The position numbers and the translations under genes were made by a program. Below, one piece after another: positions 20,151 through 30,194 of a stretch of DNA of 32,615 nucleotides. Within the stretch, counting starts at the first letter, position 1; every line of letters begins with the position of its first letter. The notes under the pieces are model-generated. The model made no database searches and was not told the DNA's origin. It saw nothing but the letters and a program-made list of their open reading frames with translations. The DNA is from Coptodactyla brooksi (Eukaryota > Arthropoda > Insecta > Coleoptera > Scarabaeidae): positions 1 to 32,615 of the forward strand of contig JAWQRM010000069.1 in the NCBI GenBank assembly GCA_033557675.1, in the 5' to 3' direction.

Positions 20151-20590
20151 TACTTATTGCTTTTGAGAACTATAATGACTATAATGATGATGAAGGTGAT
20201 CTATCATCGAGTGAATTAGTTTCTAAACTGACAGGTCGCGGGGAAATGCCCTCTTCGAATTTTGCCAGCGAGGTAGAAGAAAAAGAGCAAAGTATGCTTG
20301 AATTAATACAAAATTTTAAAGGTTGGCAAATCGTCTCGAAACAAGATGTTACACAGCAGATGATACCGAGCAAGAAGTTAGTATTGAAGAAATAAGGGTT
20401 GATTTTCAGGGAAAAGAAATTGAAACAGAATGGGCATGTGTGTAGTTGATGAACAGCGTAGGCACCTTTAATCAAGAAGGTTTTCCTACTTTGGAAAAAG
20501 CAATGCTGTCTATCGACCAGCAACCACAGCAGATCTGCTAATTCTTAACCGATGGAAAAATATGGCAGCAAGAAAAAGAACGGATGCGCA
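20150..20590 (+). pseudogene. Tigger-like transposase C-terminus, copy 2 of direct duplication
   Basis: An open frame from before 20161 to about 20393 reads YNDYNDDEGDLSSSELVSKL, then TGRGEMPSSNFASEVEEKEQ, and ends at TAA. In other frames FNQEGFPTLEKAMLSIDQQP is followed by TTADLLILNRWKNMAARKR. The last block matches the C-terminal L.WxEQQ...LL.LKR.RD.AA.KR pattern of Tigger/jerky transposases. The acidic first part fits the acidic linker of the same proteins. Copy 1 (17225-17540) has the same blocks in more decayed form. After KR the frame stays open through the GC-rich hairpin to about 20731. Confidence 0.5.
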
Positions 20591-20593
20591 TGA

Positions 20594-20693
20594 GTCGGCA
20601 TCTTCGGGAGCACCAGGGACAGCGGCTCTATCTCCGGTGCTTCCAATAGACAGCTCTGTCTCTGGTGCTCCCGAAGATGCCGACTTTGTCGGC
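20594..20693. repeat. GC-rich 29-bp hairpin followed by a second stem
   Basis: GTCGGCATCTTCGGGAGCAC starts the left arm (20594-20622). The right arm is 20656-20684. The 29 bp pair with a single mismatch around a 33-nt loop. The 3' arm overlaps a second perfect stem, GCCGAC-TTT-GTCGGC (20679-20693), followed by GAAACG. This is the most GC-rich patch of the window and is absent from duplication copy 1. Confidence 0.85.
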
Positions 20694-21261
20694 GAAACGT
20701 GCGCCGAGCAGTTAATCTCTTGTTTTGGTTAAGTGGTAACCATTGATGAAATCAAGGATTTGCAGTTTAGTTATTCCGCTACTTTTTTTTACAAGAACAC
20801 AGTGTATATCTCCATGGTGTTGAATTAAAATTCGAGTTGACGTTGAATATAAGCCTTTAACTGCTAGTAAGCTTTCTATAGAAATACACTGTGGAATAAC
20901 AGGAATCTTAATTCCTACACGGGATTTAATAATTTCGTGCATTTATCGTTCTCCTCTAGGAAGTTTTGATAAATTTTTGAATATTCTGACAGTGTAGATG
21001 GTACCAGAGTAATTGGTACTACCAAAGACGTCTGGCTCTGTATGACTTATTGAATGAATTTGGATTGCACTTAAAAGAATATGAAATCAGCGTGGATTTT
21101 TTCAGCACTGAGGATTTTTTGATAAACCGACCATGAATTTTGCTTCTTAGAATTCTGTGTATATGTGTTCATTGTCGGGTTATATTATATTGTCCGTTGA
21201 CTATTGTATGTTGTACTACACTATATATTGATGTGCGTAAGCTTATATTAATTATTATTAT
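20694..21261. other. Unassigned stretch, open minus-strand frame
   Basis: A 76-codon minus-strand frame (20942-20712) reads MHEIIKSRVGIKIPVIPQCI and onward without a stop, with fairly balanced composition, but I recognise no family. It could be part of the element that brought in the hairpin. Nothing else is recognisable here. Confidence 0.3.
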
Positions 21262-21668
21262 TGAACAGTTTGAACACATTATAAAAATATTATAAACTTA
21301 CTTTGTGTTTGCAGCTAATCACCAATAAATATATCAATGAACAGTTTTGGATTTCCTCATGTTGCAGGATCAGTTTTTTTTGCGGCTGTGTTATAAACTT
21401 TAATGTTAGGCGTGTTTTAAAGAAAGTCTGCTGCTAATTTACAGAAATCGATTATTATTGAAAATAAAATATAAATGACTAACATTCTACACCTGTATTT
21501 TATGTTGTTGCTTTGAATTTCTTGCGTGGTAAGTAATTTAAAGTATTCTCTCATTTGTTACCAAGGCGGGGATTATGATTATCAATTTACGTGGTACAAA
21601 TTTAAAACAAGACGATGGCGGCCATATCTACAAACACTGCGGAGTAATAATTGGTAATCATGATCTTT
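21262..21668. repeat. Direct duplication, 3' module copy 2
   Basis: Partner of 19060-19440 with the same block order. It ends about 8 bp before the TA of a transposon end at 21676, where the similarity between the copies also stops. In this copy the splice-donor-like sequence on the minus strand is CACAAA-GTAAGT. Confidence 0.6.
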
Positions 21669-21675
21669 ACATACA

Positions 21676-21715
21676 TACAGTGTGAGCATAAAATCTCGTA
21701 CCATAGCACTTTTAA
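21676..21715. mobile_element. Single terminal repeat of a Tc1/mariner-type element
   Basis: TA then CAGTGTGAGCATAAAATCTC has the form of a Tc1/mariner terminal repeat. It precedes the 3' end of the minus-strand transposase relic at 22032-22898 and is probably that element's end. No matching partner was found up to 24.6 kb. Confidence 0.45.
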
Positions 21716-22031
21716 GCCGCGCCCGCAATATGTAGTGGAGGGGGCTCTGCGTTATTGAACGGTTAGGGGCAAAGTCAGTCGTGTTTGGCATGTCGATGGT
21801 AGTGTATCGTACTAGCTAGTGCTCTTTTACTTACGTAAAACGGAGATCTTAGAAATGTCTCCTTTTAAATGTTATTGGCATGAAATATTGATGTCACAAA
21901 AGGAACATTATTCTTATAAAACCCAACCCAACACTATTCTTATAAATGGAAAATAAACAAAATATTCTAAAATAAAATAAATTCTTAAAACCCCATTTGA
22001 ACATAAAGAATAATACTAAATAAAAAAAATA

Positions 22032-22898
22032 CAATAGGGGTTCAAATAGGCCGCCCTGAGATGCCAAATAGTAACCTAATCTCTCATAGAAATTCCTTCT
22101 AACATTAGAAAGCATTTCAGGTGTGACAAGGTTAGCTGTTTCTATGATTCTAATTTTCTGCTCGCTCGTGGCTGTATACGGCCTGTTTCAAGAAATTCCA
22201 CAAAAAAAAGTCGTTTGGGGATAAATCTGGAGATCTCGCTGGCTATTTAATATCCCCTTTTCCATTCATAATGCGATTAGGAAATGAATTTGTCAAAAAT
22301 TCTTCAACTATAGCCGCATTACGAGTATGTGCCGGGCAGCCGTCTTGCTGATACCAAACACCATCCAGGTCTCTTCCGGTAATGTGACGGATAGCGGGAA
22401 GTATTTGGGTATCTAACAATTCTATGTATTTCCGGGAAGTTAAGATCCTATCAATAAAAAAGGGCCTATTAAATGGTCACCAAGAATTCCAGTCCAAGCG
22501 GTCAGTGTTTGCGGATATTGAGTACGAACGGGAAAACTTTTATGCAAATTTTCCCGAGACCAATAACGAACAACAGCAGGATTGTGTTTTCCATGCAATG
22601 GAAAAGTAGATTCATCGGTGAAAACAATATTTTGATTAAAGTTTTCATCCTCATTTGCCTTTTCCATTACTCGCTCACAAAACTCCATCCTTCAAATATT
22701 ATCATCGGAAAAAATCTCTGGACTTTTACCGACTTTATAGCTCTTGTAGCCGTGCCTGTACAAAACACTCCGTACAGTTTTACTGTCCACTCCCAATTCC
22801 CCGCTAATAGGTTTGGATGATTTTGTGTTGTCTGCTTCCACAGTAGCACAAATCATTTCGTCCCTTCTTACTTTCTCTTCGACTTTTCGACAGTATTT
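22032..22898 (-). pseudogene. DUF4817-family DDE_3 transposase, near-complete catalytic part
   Basis: Read on the minus strand: KYCRKVEEKVRRDEMIC, SKPISGELGVDSKTVRSVLY (second helix-turn-helix), YKVGKSPEIFSDDN, RRMEFCERVMEKANEDENFN, NIVFTDESTFPLHGKH (first catalytic Asp in FTDE), TAWTGILGDHLIGPF, VWYQQDGCPAHTR (second Asp), EFLTNSFPNRIMNGKGDI-stop-PARSPDLSPNDFFLWNFLKQ (third Asp in NDFF) and, after a frameshift, LVTPEMLSNVRRNFYERLGY to FEPLL. The stop at 22245-22243 replaces the Trp of the WPARSPDL block. Three blocks of the DDD triad are intact; the damage visible is this one stop and at least two frameshifts. The N-terminal DUF4817 domain is missing. It is the best-preserved transposase of the window. 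Confidence 0.82.
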
Positions 22899-24637
22899 AC
22901 TTTATAACAAAATCAAAAAACTTCATAGAATATATCAGAAAAGTTTCAATTCAAACTGCAACTACCATCACCATATTACGACTACCTTAAACAGTGCAAC
23001 ATAGAGAAGGACCTATGAGCTCACTCGCAAAAATAAAATAAGGAATTTCATGTGATTTTAACGCATCAACAGGATGTCAAAACAAGTACGGATTCTGCAT
23101 AACCATGCGATTATCACTTGAAGTTTGTAAAAAGTGATAATTTTAGAATTGTATGCATATACTAGTGACATTAATTGTGGACACTTCCAATAAGAAAATA
23201 TGTTTTTTCATAATTATGCAAAAAATTCATATTCTGCTTTACCAAAAAAAAACACTTTCATGTTTTTATTTTAGTCTATGATGCGTCTATTTAATATTTT
23301 AATATGATTTGTCACGTTAATGTTTTTATTTTTTTAGAGAAAAATAAAACTGTTATTAGTTACACCATGCAATTTTCGCGCACACAGCACGTCACACAGC
23401 GTCATGCTTTTAATCAATCAGTTACTTTGAAACGCCTTTATTGCCTTATTATTGTCAATATAATTTATTGTACAGTTCAATATTGATAAATATACATTTG
23501 TATGGTCAAAACCTCAATAATATAATAAATTCATAGTTACGAAAACATTGCAGTGTAAGATATTGCTTAAAACAAGTTAACACTTTTGCAACGGCATGCA
23601 TCATTGGTCTTTATTGTGGTACAGCACGTGTACGAGCAGTCTTTTATAAAATAAACTGGAAGAGTATTATTTCCAACAATATCTACAACTATACGCCCTG
23701 ATTACAAGTGTGTACTAAACAAATATTCGGTGTTTACAATTTTAAGTTTTGACAACTTGAAAATGCTAGATGACGCAGGGTGAGTAATTCCACTATTGAA
23801 AATTACCAAGACGAGATAAATCATTTAATCATTTTCATAAACGTTCAATCATTTTCGTTCGCACCGTATAATGTCCCTTCATTATTCTACCTAATTAGCA
23901 TGCGTGCATTAGTTTGGTTGCCTATTCTTCGTTAAATTGTACACTTCAAATATGTTTCGAAGAAAGCTTCTCGTTTATCGACCAATTTACCTAACAGCGT
24001 AGTCGTCAAAACAGAACTATATCGCAACGGAACTGTATTAGCAGTACGATATTATTATTATTTTATGGCGCCATATTTTAATACATCTATATCCATCTGT
24101 TGGATATAGATGTATCAAAATGTTTCTTACTACTAACAGTTCACAAACAATCTAATAGGTGGCACGCAAGTATACCACTGTTACATTGACCTTTGACGTA
24201 TAACGCTGCGTAAAATATGTCATTTGATTTTTGTTTAATCTGAATTATGTTCCTTCCAAAGCTACATTGATTCTGTTATTTTAAGCACGATTTGTCGAAA
24301 ATAAGCAGATTCATAAAAGGTAGGTATACAGTTTAAAATTGTTTTAAAGGTGACAATTTTTTAAGTTTCTAGAACTTCTTTAGGATGAAAATAGCAGTAC
24401 TAACGAAACAAGGAGAAGTAGATGTGGTCTATATAGGGATCTATTACTTAATGCTTAATACTTTCCTAATTACATAGACCATAAGGAAAAGAATTGCTGC
24501 CCTTGTATTCTGAGGTCTTTACTTATTACAGTTTATCTGTTGGTAATTGTGACATACATCAAACGAAGGCTCGTTGACCGATCTCAAAACCCTTATTTCA
24601 ATTCTTAGCCCTTTTTAAAATTAAATCTTTTTTACTA
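22899..24637. other. No recognised gene
   Basis: AT-rich with no recognisable coding similarity or element boundaries. The only structured item is the 15-bp inverted repeat at 24081-24115. Confidence 0.5.
24081..24115. repeat. Perfect 15-bp inverted repeat
   Basis: ATACATCTATATCCA, TCTGT, TGGATATAGATGTAT. Confidence 0.92.
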
Positions 24638-24639
24638 TA

Positions 24640-24735
24640 CAGGGTGTTTCGAAACTGATTGGCAAAAATGTAAGGGGTGATAGAAAACATGTAAACCAGC
24701 ATTTTTTACCATACAATGCATGGGCGGATAGCAAG
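24640..24735 (+). mobile_element. Truncated terminal repeat of a DNA transposon
   Basis: CAGGGTGTTTCGAAACTGAT follows TA (24638-24639). TACAGGGTGTTTC is a very common opening of insect DNA-transposon ends, often of DUF4817-type families. Only one end is present, as the sequence passes into the Jockey fragment. Confidence 0.5.
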
Positions 24736-25390
24736 TGGTGAACAGAAAGAACATATTAAGAAGAAAAAAGTGAACTAGAACCAAAATATAGAAACATGTA
24801 TTGGCTCATGGGCAGATTACTCCAAACTCTCAGCACACAATAACCTTATGTTATACAAACAGGTCTTGAAGCCCGTTTGGACATATGGGGTCAACTACGG
24901 GATTGTGCTAGTACCCATAATATAGACATGATCCAGGAGTTCCAGAATAAGGTACTAAGGAACATAACCAATGCTCCTCGGTACATACTGTTACGTTCGT
25001 GGGTTCGTCGATCGGACGGAAAAAGTCAAAATAATTATAACACTCGATTTATTAACGAGGAATTGACTATAACACAGACAATCAGCTCCCAAGAGCTCAG
25101 TAAAACACCGTTGAAAACTATCAATAATACAACGATTGACAGAACTCAGAGCAGTACGCTCAAAAACTGACAGCATCCCAGCTAACTACTTGACGACTCG
25201 ACTGACAGCCCCCGCCATTTTCTCATATTTCTAGCAAGAATATACTGCTCTGATCCTTACATAACGTTTTCTAAACACATTCAGAAACTATTTACAAACT
25301 TCGTAACAATACGAAATAGTGATCTACGTAGAGATCTGGGTGCAAAAATACTAGCAAATGAAATAAAGAAGTTTACAAAGAAGTAAAGTG
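24735..25390 (+). pseudogene. Jockey-clade reverse transcriptase fragment, split by an LTR
   Basis: KYRNMYWLMGRLLQTLST precedes NNLMLYKQVLKPVWTYG and, in the next frame, NIDMIQEFQNKVLRNITNAP and RYI. These are the same C-terminal blocks as in the Jockey relic at 12877-13700 (MYWLIRRSKL, LLLYKTIIKPIW, IQRFENKTLR), but from a different subfamily. Coding similarity breaks at 24988, where an LTR is inserted, and resumes at 25309 with RNSDLRRDLGAKILANEIKK, matching the ALHRDLGI..V...I+K segment. Two frameshifts are visible besides the insertion. No reverse transcriptase catalytic block is present. Confidence 0.8.
24989..25308. mobile_element. 320-bp solo LTR with 4-bp target duplication
   Basis: The sequence starts TGTTACGTTCGTGGG and ends CTTCGTAACA. 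Its outer seven bases are perfect inverted repeats (TGTTACG / CGTAACA) with TG...CA termini. It is flanked by ATAC on both sides (24985-24988, 25309-25312), and removing it rejoins the two halves of a Jockey coding segment. A 4-bp duplication fits Ty3/gypsy-type integration. The size fits a solo LTR left by recombination, or a short non-autonomous element. A TGTTACGAATTCG at 29129 begins similarly, but no matching end was found for it. Confidence 0.82.
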
Positions 25391-25599
25391 AATGTGATAC
25401 AACAGCATAGGGAAAATAGAGCAAACTGGGTGACATCATTGGGTAAAACTTGGTAACATTAGCCTAATTTTAAGAATTGTTAGATACAAACTGCTCGTTA
25501 ATCCAAGTTGCGATTAGTTGTAGTGGTTTTAATAAAAAAAATAATAAATTGCGAAATTAAGTTCTTTAGTTCGAGCACTAACTAAGAAAAATTAAAGCA

Positions 25600-26690
25600 A
25601 TCTATATAAAAAAAGATAAACTTATCAAAAAATATGGGAAAGAGCGAAAAGCAGAAGTAAAAGTATCAAAACGTATTAAAACAAATATCCAGTTTAAAAA
25701 GGTATTTATGAATGAGTTTCGACAAAAGTTTGACAACGTATTGACACCTAAGCAATTGGACAAAGTGTGAATAAAACAAGTTCAATGAGATCATAAAGAT
25801 ATTACAATTGCAATGACAGTACTTAAGCAAATGCTGTTATTTGTATTTGAAGAACTATTTGAATTACCCGTTACCTGATATATAAATTACTATTAAATTG
25901 ATGATAATGAAAATGGTTAATAATTTATTGCATTTAATGATTGTCATCACTGCACTGTTGGGCCTCTAAAGTAGATATGCGACAAGGAATTCTACACTCG
26001 ATGCTGGCTTTCTTATCTGTAGCTGCAATAAATTTCAATGATCAGGAGAGATTAGTTGTACTGTTATTTGATGAAATGAAAGTAAAATAGTTGAACATTA
26101 TTCTCAGTTACAAGTTACACAGTTCTTCTTAAGAAAGTGATCCTCAGTAACATCGTATTCCACGTCGCATCTAACATTGGTTTGTGGAAAGATTTAAATG
26201 TTGATTACCAGACTTCGTATGTGAAATATCCTCTAACAGATATCCTCAACATCTTTTAAAACATAAGGGATTGGTTGTTGGATTCCAAATTATATTATGC
26301 AAATGATGGAGTAATCAACAAGAAGTCCTTAGCAAAAATTGGTTAATGAATGCAACACGGAAATTAACAGCTATTGGAAAATTAAAAAAAGTCATTTAAC
26401 ATGTGAAGGTCCTAGAAAGCAAAATATAAGATTGGCTGCTGAACTGCAGAAGCATTGAAAATATACTACCCAAATAATGCCGGTGTAATAGCGTTCAGTA
26501 ATTTTATAGAGCTGTTAAACAACTGGTTTGATATAATGAATTCCCGTGTTTAGGAATATAATTTTTGATATAGAAAATATTTGGATATTATTGGACTACA
26601 TGTATAATACAATGATTGATATGCGTTACAAAAACAAAGGTGCAACAACAAAATTCCTGAATCCAGGGATAATTGAACCAGTAATCACAA
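25600..26690 (+). pseudogene. P-element (THAP9-like) transposase relic 1, catalytic core
   Basis: Plus-strand segments in order: KRIKTNIQFKKVFMNEF and DNVLTPKQLDKV (end of the coiled coil, LTP-x-Q-L), HKDITIAMTVLKQ, VDMRQGILHSMLAFLSV, QERLVVLLFDEMKVK (catalytic Asp block: P transposases have VLLFDEM.V), HVASNIGLWKDLNV, DWLLDSKLYYANDG, then AFSNFIELLNNWFDIMNSRV and MIDMRYKNKG. This covers the segment from the end of the coiled coil through most of the RNase H-like core and its GTP-binding insertion. The THAP domain and the C-terminus are absent. Stops and frameshifts abound. P transposases use GTP as a cofactor and cut at short inverted ends; no ends were seen here. Confidence 0.72.
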
Positions 26691-27826
26691 TATTTTGTCC
26701 TTTTTAGGTGCAACCGCAGAACAAAACCCAACTTAGTTTTTATTTGTTTTTTTGCTAAATAACGTTTGGGGTTGTCAAATTTTATAACTTCTACTTTTGT
26801 ATAATTTTAACTCCCAAGTCCAGGATAAGAAAAGAGGGTTGTGTGCGGGGACAGCAATCCCACCATGTAAAAAGAATGCATTCACATTCCTCAGAAGACC
26901 GAACGGAGAAAATCGTCTCCTTTTCTAAGGATTTCTAATTGGCTATGGAAATGGATATGAGAAAGAAAATACAATTAAAAACCTTTGACCTTACCTTAAT
27001 TCAGGTAATATTTTGAAATGTAACGTTTTTTTTTTATTACAGTCCTTTAATTTTCTATTTTTGATATATTGTTTTTATGAATGGCTTAACGCACTGCTTT
27101 GATTTTTCAAGCTACCTGTTTCCACGCGAATCAACATAGCCTGTACGCAGTGGGTGTCTGACCTGACATAGCCAGGACATTTTATTCACGCGTAGTACAA
27201 ATAAATCTCATAAATTATAAAAATATACGAAAATTTCAGAAAACGAAGTCTGCGAAATCCCAAACTGTCAAAACATTAAATTATAGTACAGGTTATGTTG
27301 ATTCGGATACCTTGAAATTTCTCTGCAAGGGGCGCCACATTGGAACAAACTAAAAAGAGATCGTCGAGGTGGGGATAACAGTTGACTTTATGTTTCTAGA
27401 GAAATGTAAGTGGAAGTGGAGTCTCCTTCTTACTCCGTGGATAATCTGTATATTTCTCGATTGACCTTGGGCCAGACGTACCGGTGAATACTCCTAAAAA
27501 TGTCAATTTTTTGAAGGCTAATGTGGGAGTACACCAAGGTTTATATAGTATAAGGTTGCCTCGCAACTTGGGTGAGGAAAGACGGCATGGGCATGTAACG
27601 CGTCACTGTGTATGTCAGAGCCACATGGTGTATGCTTTGTACGCTTTGTCTGTGCATATCAACAGTTATTAAACTGAATAATTTAGAAAAACTACCATTA
27701 ATTTGTTTGTTTTTATATATTATCTTGGTGAAATATTATATCGTTCTTGAGGTACGACATAATGTACATATACATTTGTTTAAATATATATTAAATTAAA
27801 TTTTATTTGAGATAACTGGAACTATC
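26691..27826. other. No recognised gene
   Basis: Unassigned sequence between two P-element relics. It has several open stretches of 60-odd codons without recognisable similarity, and a few CpG-containing patches around 27310-27380 and 27590. Confidence 0.45.
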
Positions 27827-28960
27827 TGTAGTGTTGCTATTTGTAATGGCAACTCTCAGCAGGCAAAGAAAAGTGGAGAAAAAAATCATTTCTTTTCATA
27901 TCCCACAAACAATTCAATTAGAAAAGAGTGGATCAGAGGATGTTATAGAAAAGACAAATTTAATCCTGACAATAAAAGAGTGTACTCCAAACATTTTAAT
28001 GCTGACAACTTCCATGATGCAATGCAGGCGAAATTATTAAATCGATTATCAAGAATTTTAAAAAAGATGGTACATAAATATTGCATGATAACAATATCTT
28101 AAAATGAAATAAATATTCCTCAACATAACTTTTAAAGGTTTATTCGTTTGATTGATGTGCACGTTACATGTAATTTTCTTAGAATTACTTCTGAATAATT
28201 TAAACCTTTTTATAGCTCTTTCTTCTCTTCAATTATTGCCACAAAATGATGTTGAAACAGCTAACACAACGAGAGCAGAACGTTCTAAAGTTAGGAAGCA
28301 TAAAGAAATGATTGAGGAATTTCTTAGCACAACAGTACATCCATCAATAAATATAGACAATTTACCTTCTGGTAATAAAGAAAATGATTATGAAATATTG
28401 CAATGAAATTATACTGCTCTTATGCAAGAGAATGGATTTTTAAAGAGATAAGTTGAAGAAAAAGAACAATAAATCACTGAAGAACATAGTAGTAATTTGT
28501 GATTACAAAACCTTGTTAATCAGTACGACGAAAAATGTAATTGTAGAGTAAGAGAAGTACTTTCTGATTTTTTAACTCTCAATCAACAGGAAATAATTTT
28601 AAAAGGAAAGAGCAAAGCTCAATGGAATCGGGATGAAATCGCAAAAGCTTTTACGTTGAAATATTTCAGTAAACGGGCTTACATATATGTAAGAGAAAAA
28701 CTAAAATATCCTCTATCAGGTATTTCCACCTTCCGGAAAACAATATGGAGAAACATTTCAATAAATTTCATAAAGATGGGTTTAGAAAATGTAAAATGAT
28801 TGTTAGTAGTACAAACGATTATTTATGTGAAAAAATACCAAATGTATCTCCAGAACTAATCGCAGGTTTTGTTAGGCAAAGAATCTTTATCACAATGAAA
28901 TACCTTAATATTAAAAGTGGCACAAAAAAGGAACACTAATTCAGGTCAACAAAGAAAACT
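27827..28960 (+). pseudogene. P-element (THAP9-like) transposase relic 2: THAP and C-terminus, core deleted
   Basis: The THAP zinc finger (27827-28025) reads CSVAICNGNSQQAKKSGEKN, HFFSYP, KEWIRGC and KRVYSKHFNADNF. The C-x4-C pair and final His are there, but the third Cys of the V-C-S-K-H-F block is Tyr (27983-27985). A gap of about 140 bp, perhaps an intron, follows. Then come a helical region (28215-28540), LSDFLTLNQQEIILKGKS, WNRDEIAKAFTLKYFSKRAY and LKYPLSGISTFRK, the family's W..EDI..A..L+..S.RAY..+R..L+.PLP..ST. The sequence then jumps to the C-terminal end, PELIAGFVRQRIFITMKYLN (TR-x-FIR-x-x-LN-like) and a stop. The whole RNase H-like core is deleted at about 28740. Confidence 0.78.
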
Positions 28961-29373
28961 TGCAAATAAAATGAGAACAATTGCAAGCTAGTTTGTTTGT
29001 TAAAAGTAAAGTACCTTACTTTTAGAAAATATTCTACTATTATTTATGTATAGTTTATTGCATTATACTTTTTCTAAATTTTAGTTGTTTTTTTATTTTA
29101 AAATATTTTGTGAATAGATCAATAAATTGTTACGAATTCGCGGAGTCCACAATCTTTAACCAATGTCTTTAGCTTAGTTTATTTATATTCTTATCAAAAA
29201 ATTCATTACACTACAAAATAAATATTTCTCTAACTGTGTGTACAATTTTCAATATAACCTTTTCTTTAGCAATGTAGTTTTATTCAACCATATTAAAAGA
29301 TAATATTAAAGAATATGCCTGTACCAACGTACACGTAATAACATCATTTATTTCCAGAGTAAATGCACCCTCT

Positions 29374-29414
<41 letters not shown>

Positions 29415-29600
29415 TATATTTATGCCAAAGAGAAGAAAACCCTGTTGCACAATCAGAAAAATGGTTTATTTTTCATATATTATACTCAATAAATATATAA
29501 CAAAATGTAAAGTCCGAAAAACTGCCTACGAAAATTATACTACTAATAAATACAAGAGTATTTTGAAGATCATACTTCCGCGTATCATATTTCAAACGTA
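28961..29600. other. No recognised gene; AT microsatellite
   Basis: AT-rich flank of the P relic. TGTTACGAATTCGCGG at 29129 resembles the start of the 320-bp LTR but has no partner. (AT)n occupies about 29377-29413. Confidence 0.5.
29377..29413. repeat. (AT)n microsatellite
   Basis: Uninterrupted alternating A and T. Confidence 0.9.
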
Positions 29601-29609
29601 GCATACAGA

Positions 29610-30194
29610 TGACGTGTTCCCACGTGCGCTCTTATTGGCCACGAGTTACGAGGTAACCTTATACAACTATGCAGATCTTGGGAGTACACCGGTGGAAGTA
29701 CCGAAACAGCAAAAATTAGTACGTTTTTTCTTTCATCGCACATTTCGGTATGGTTTCAATCAGAAAAATGTGGTACCTTCCGAAGAAGTAAGAAGTAAGT
29801 TGTTTTAGAATATGAAGTAAATGTAAATGAAAAAGTACAAAACAGATTACTAACTTCTTATACTTCTAGAACGTATTAATAGATGGCAGCATACATACAA
29901 TTGTCTCATTTAATGATAGCTTCTTTAATATGTTGCACCGTCAGGTAATTTCTATAACGTATTCAGTTGACGTAACGTATATACTAAATCGAAATTGGTT
30001 CCTTTAAATTAATAGTACTTGTTTGTGTAAACTTTATAAAATACTGTGGGCAATAATAGCACATAATAGTTCATACAATTTCCGCTTAGAGCTGTTTGGA
30101 ACTTATGTCGAAATGAACCAATCCGCGAGAAGTATTCGGTTTGAAATGCCAGTTTTTAACGTGTTTTGGCAGTTAACGTAACGTATTGTACAAA
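29610..30194 (+). promoter_or_regulatory. Probable promoter and 5' leader of the PRC1-like gene
   Basis: CCAAT lies at 30118-30122 and TTTGAA, the cell-cycle homology region (CHR) consensus, at 30140-30145, 50 bases before the ATG. A CACGTG E-box (29620s) and an inverted CCAAT (ATTGG, about 29634) lie further upstream. CGTAACGTAT occurs twice (29971-29980 and 30177-30186), the second just before the start codon. NF-Y plus MuvB/CHR control is established for vertebrate G2/M genes including PRC1; its use here is inferred from spacing alone. No TATA box is evident. Confidence 0.4.

Noticed and set aside
29129..29345. Second LTR starting TGTTACGAATTCG
   Set aside because: The start resembles the 320-bp LTR, but no CGTAACA end and no flanking duplication were found; CGTAATAACA at about 29335 is too different.
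29614..29808. 64-codon frame upstream of the PRC1-like gene
   Set aside because: No family resemblance; it lies in the probable promoter region.
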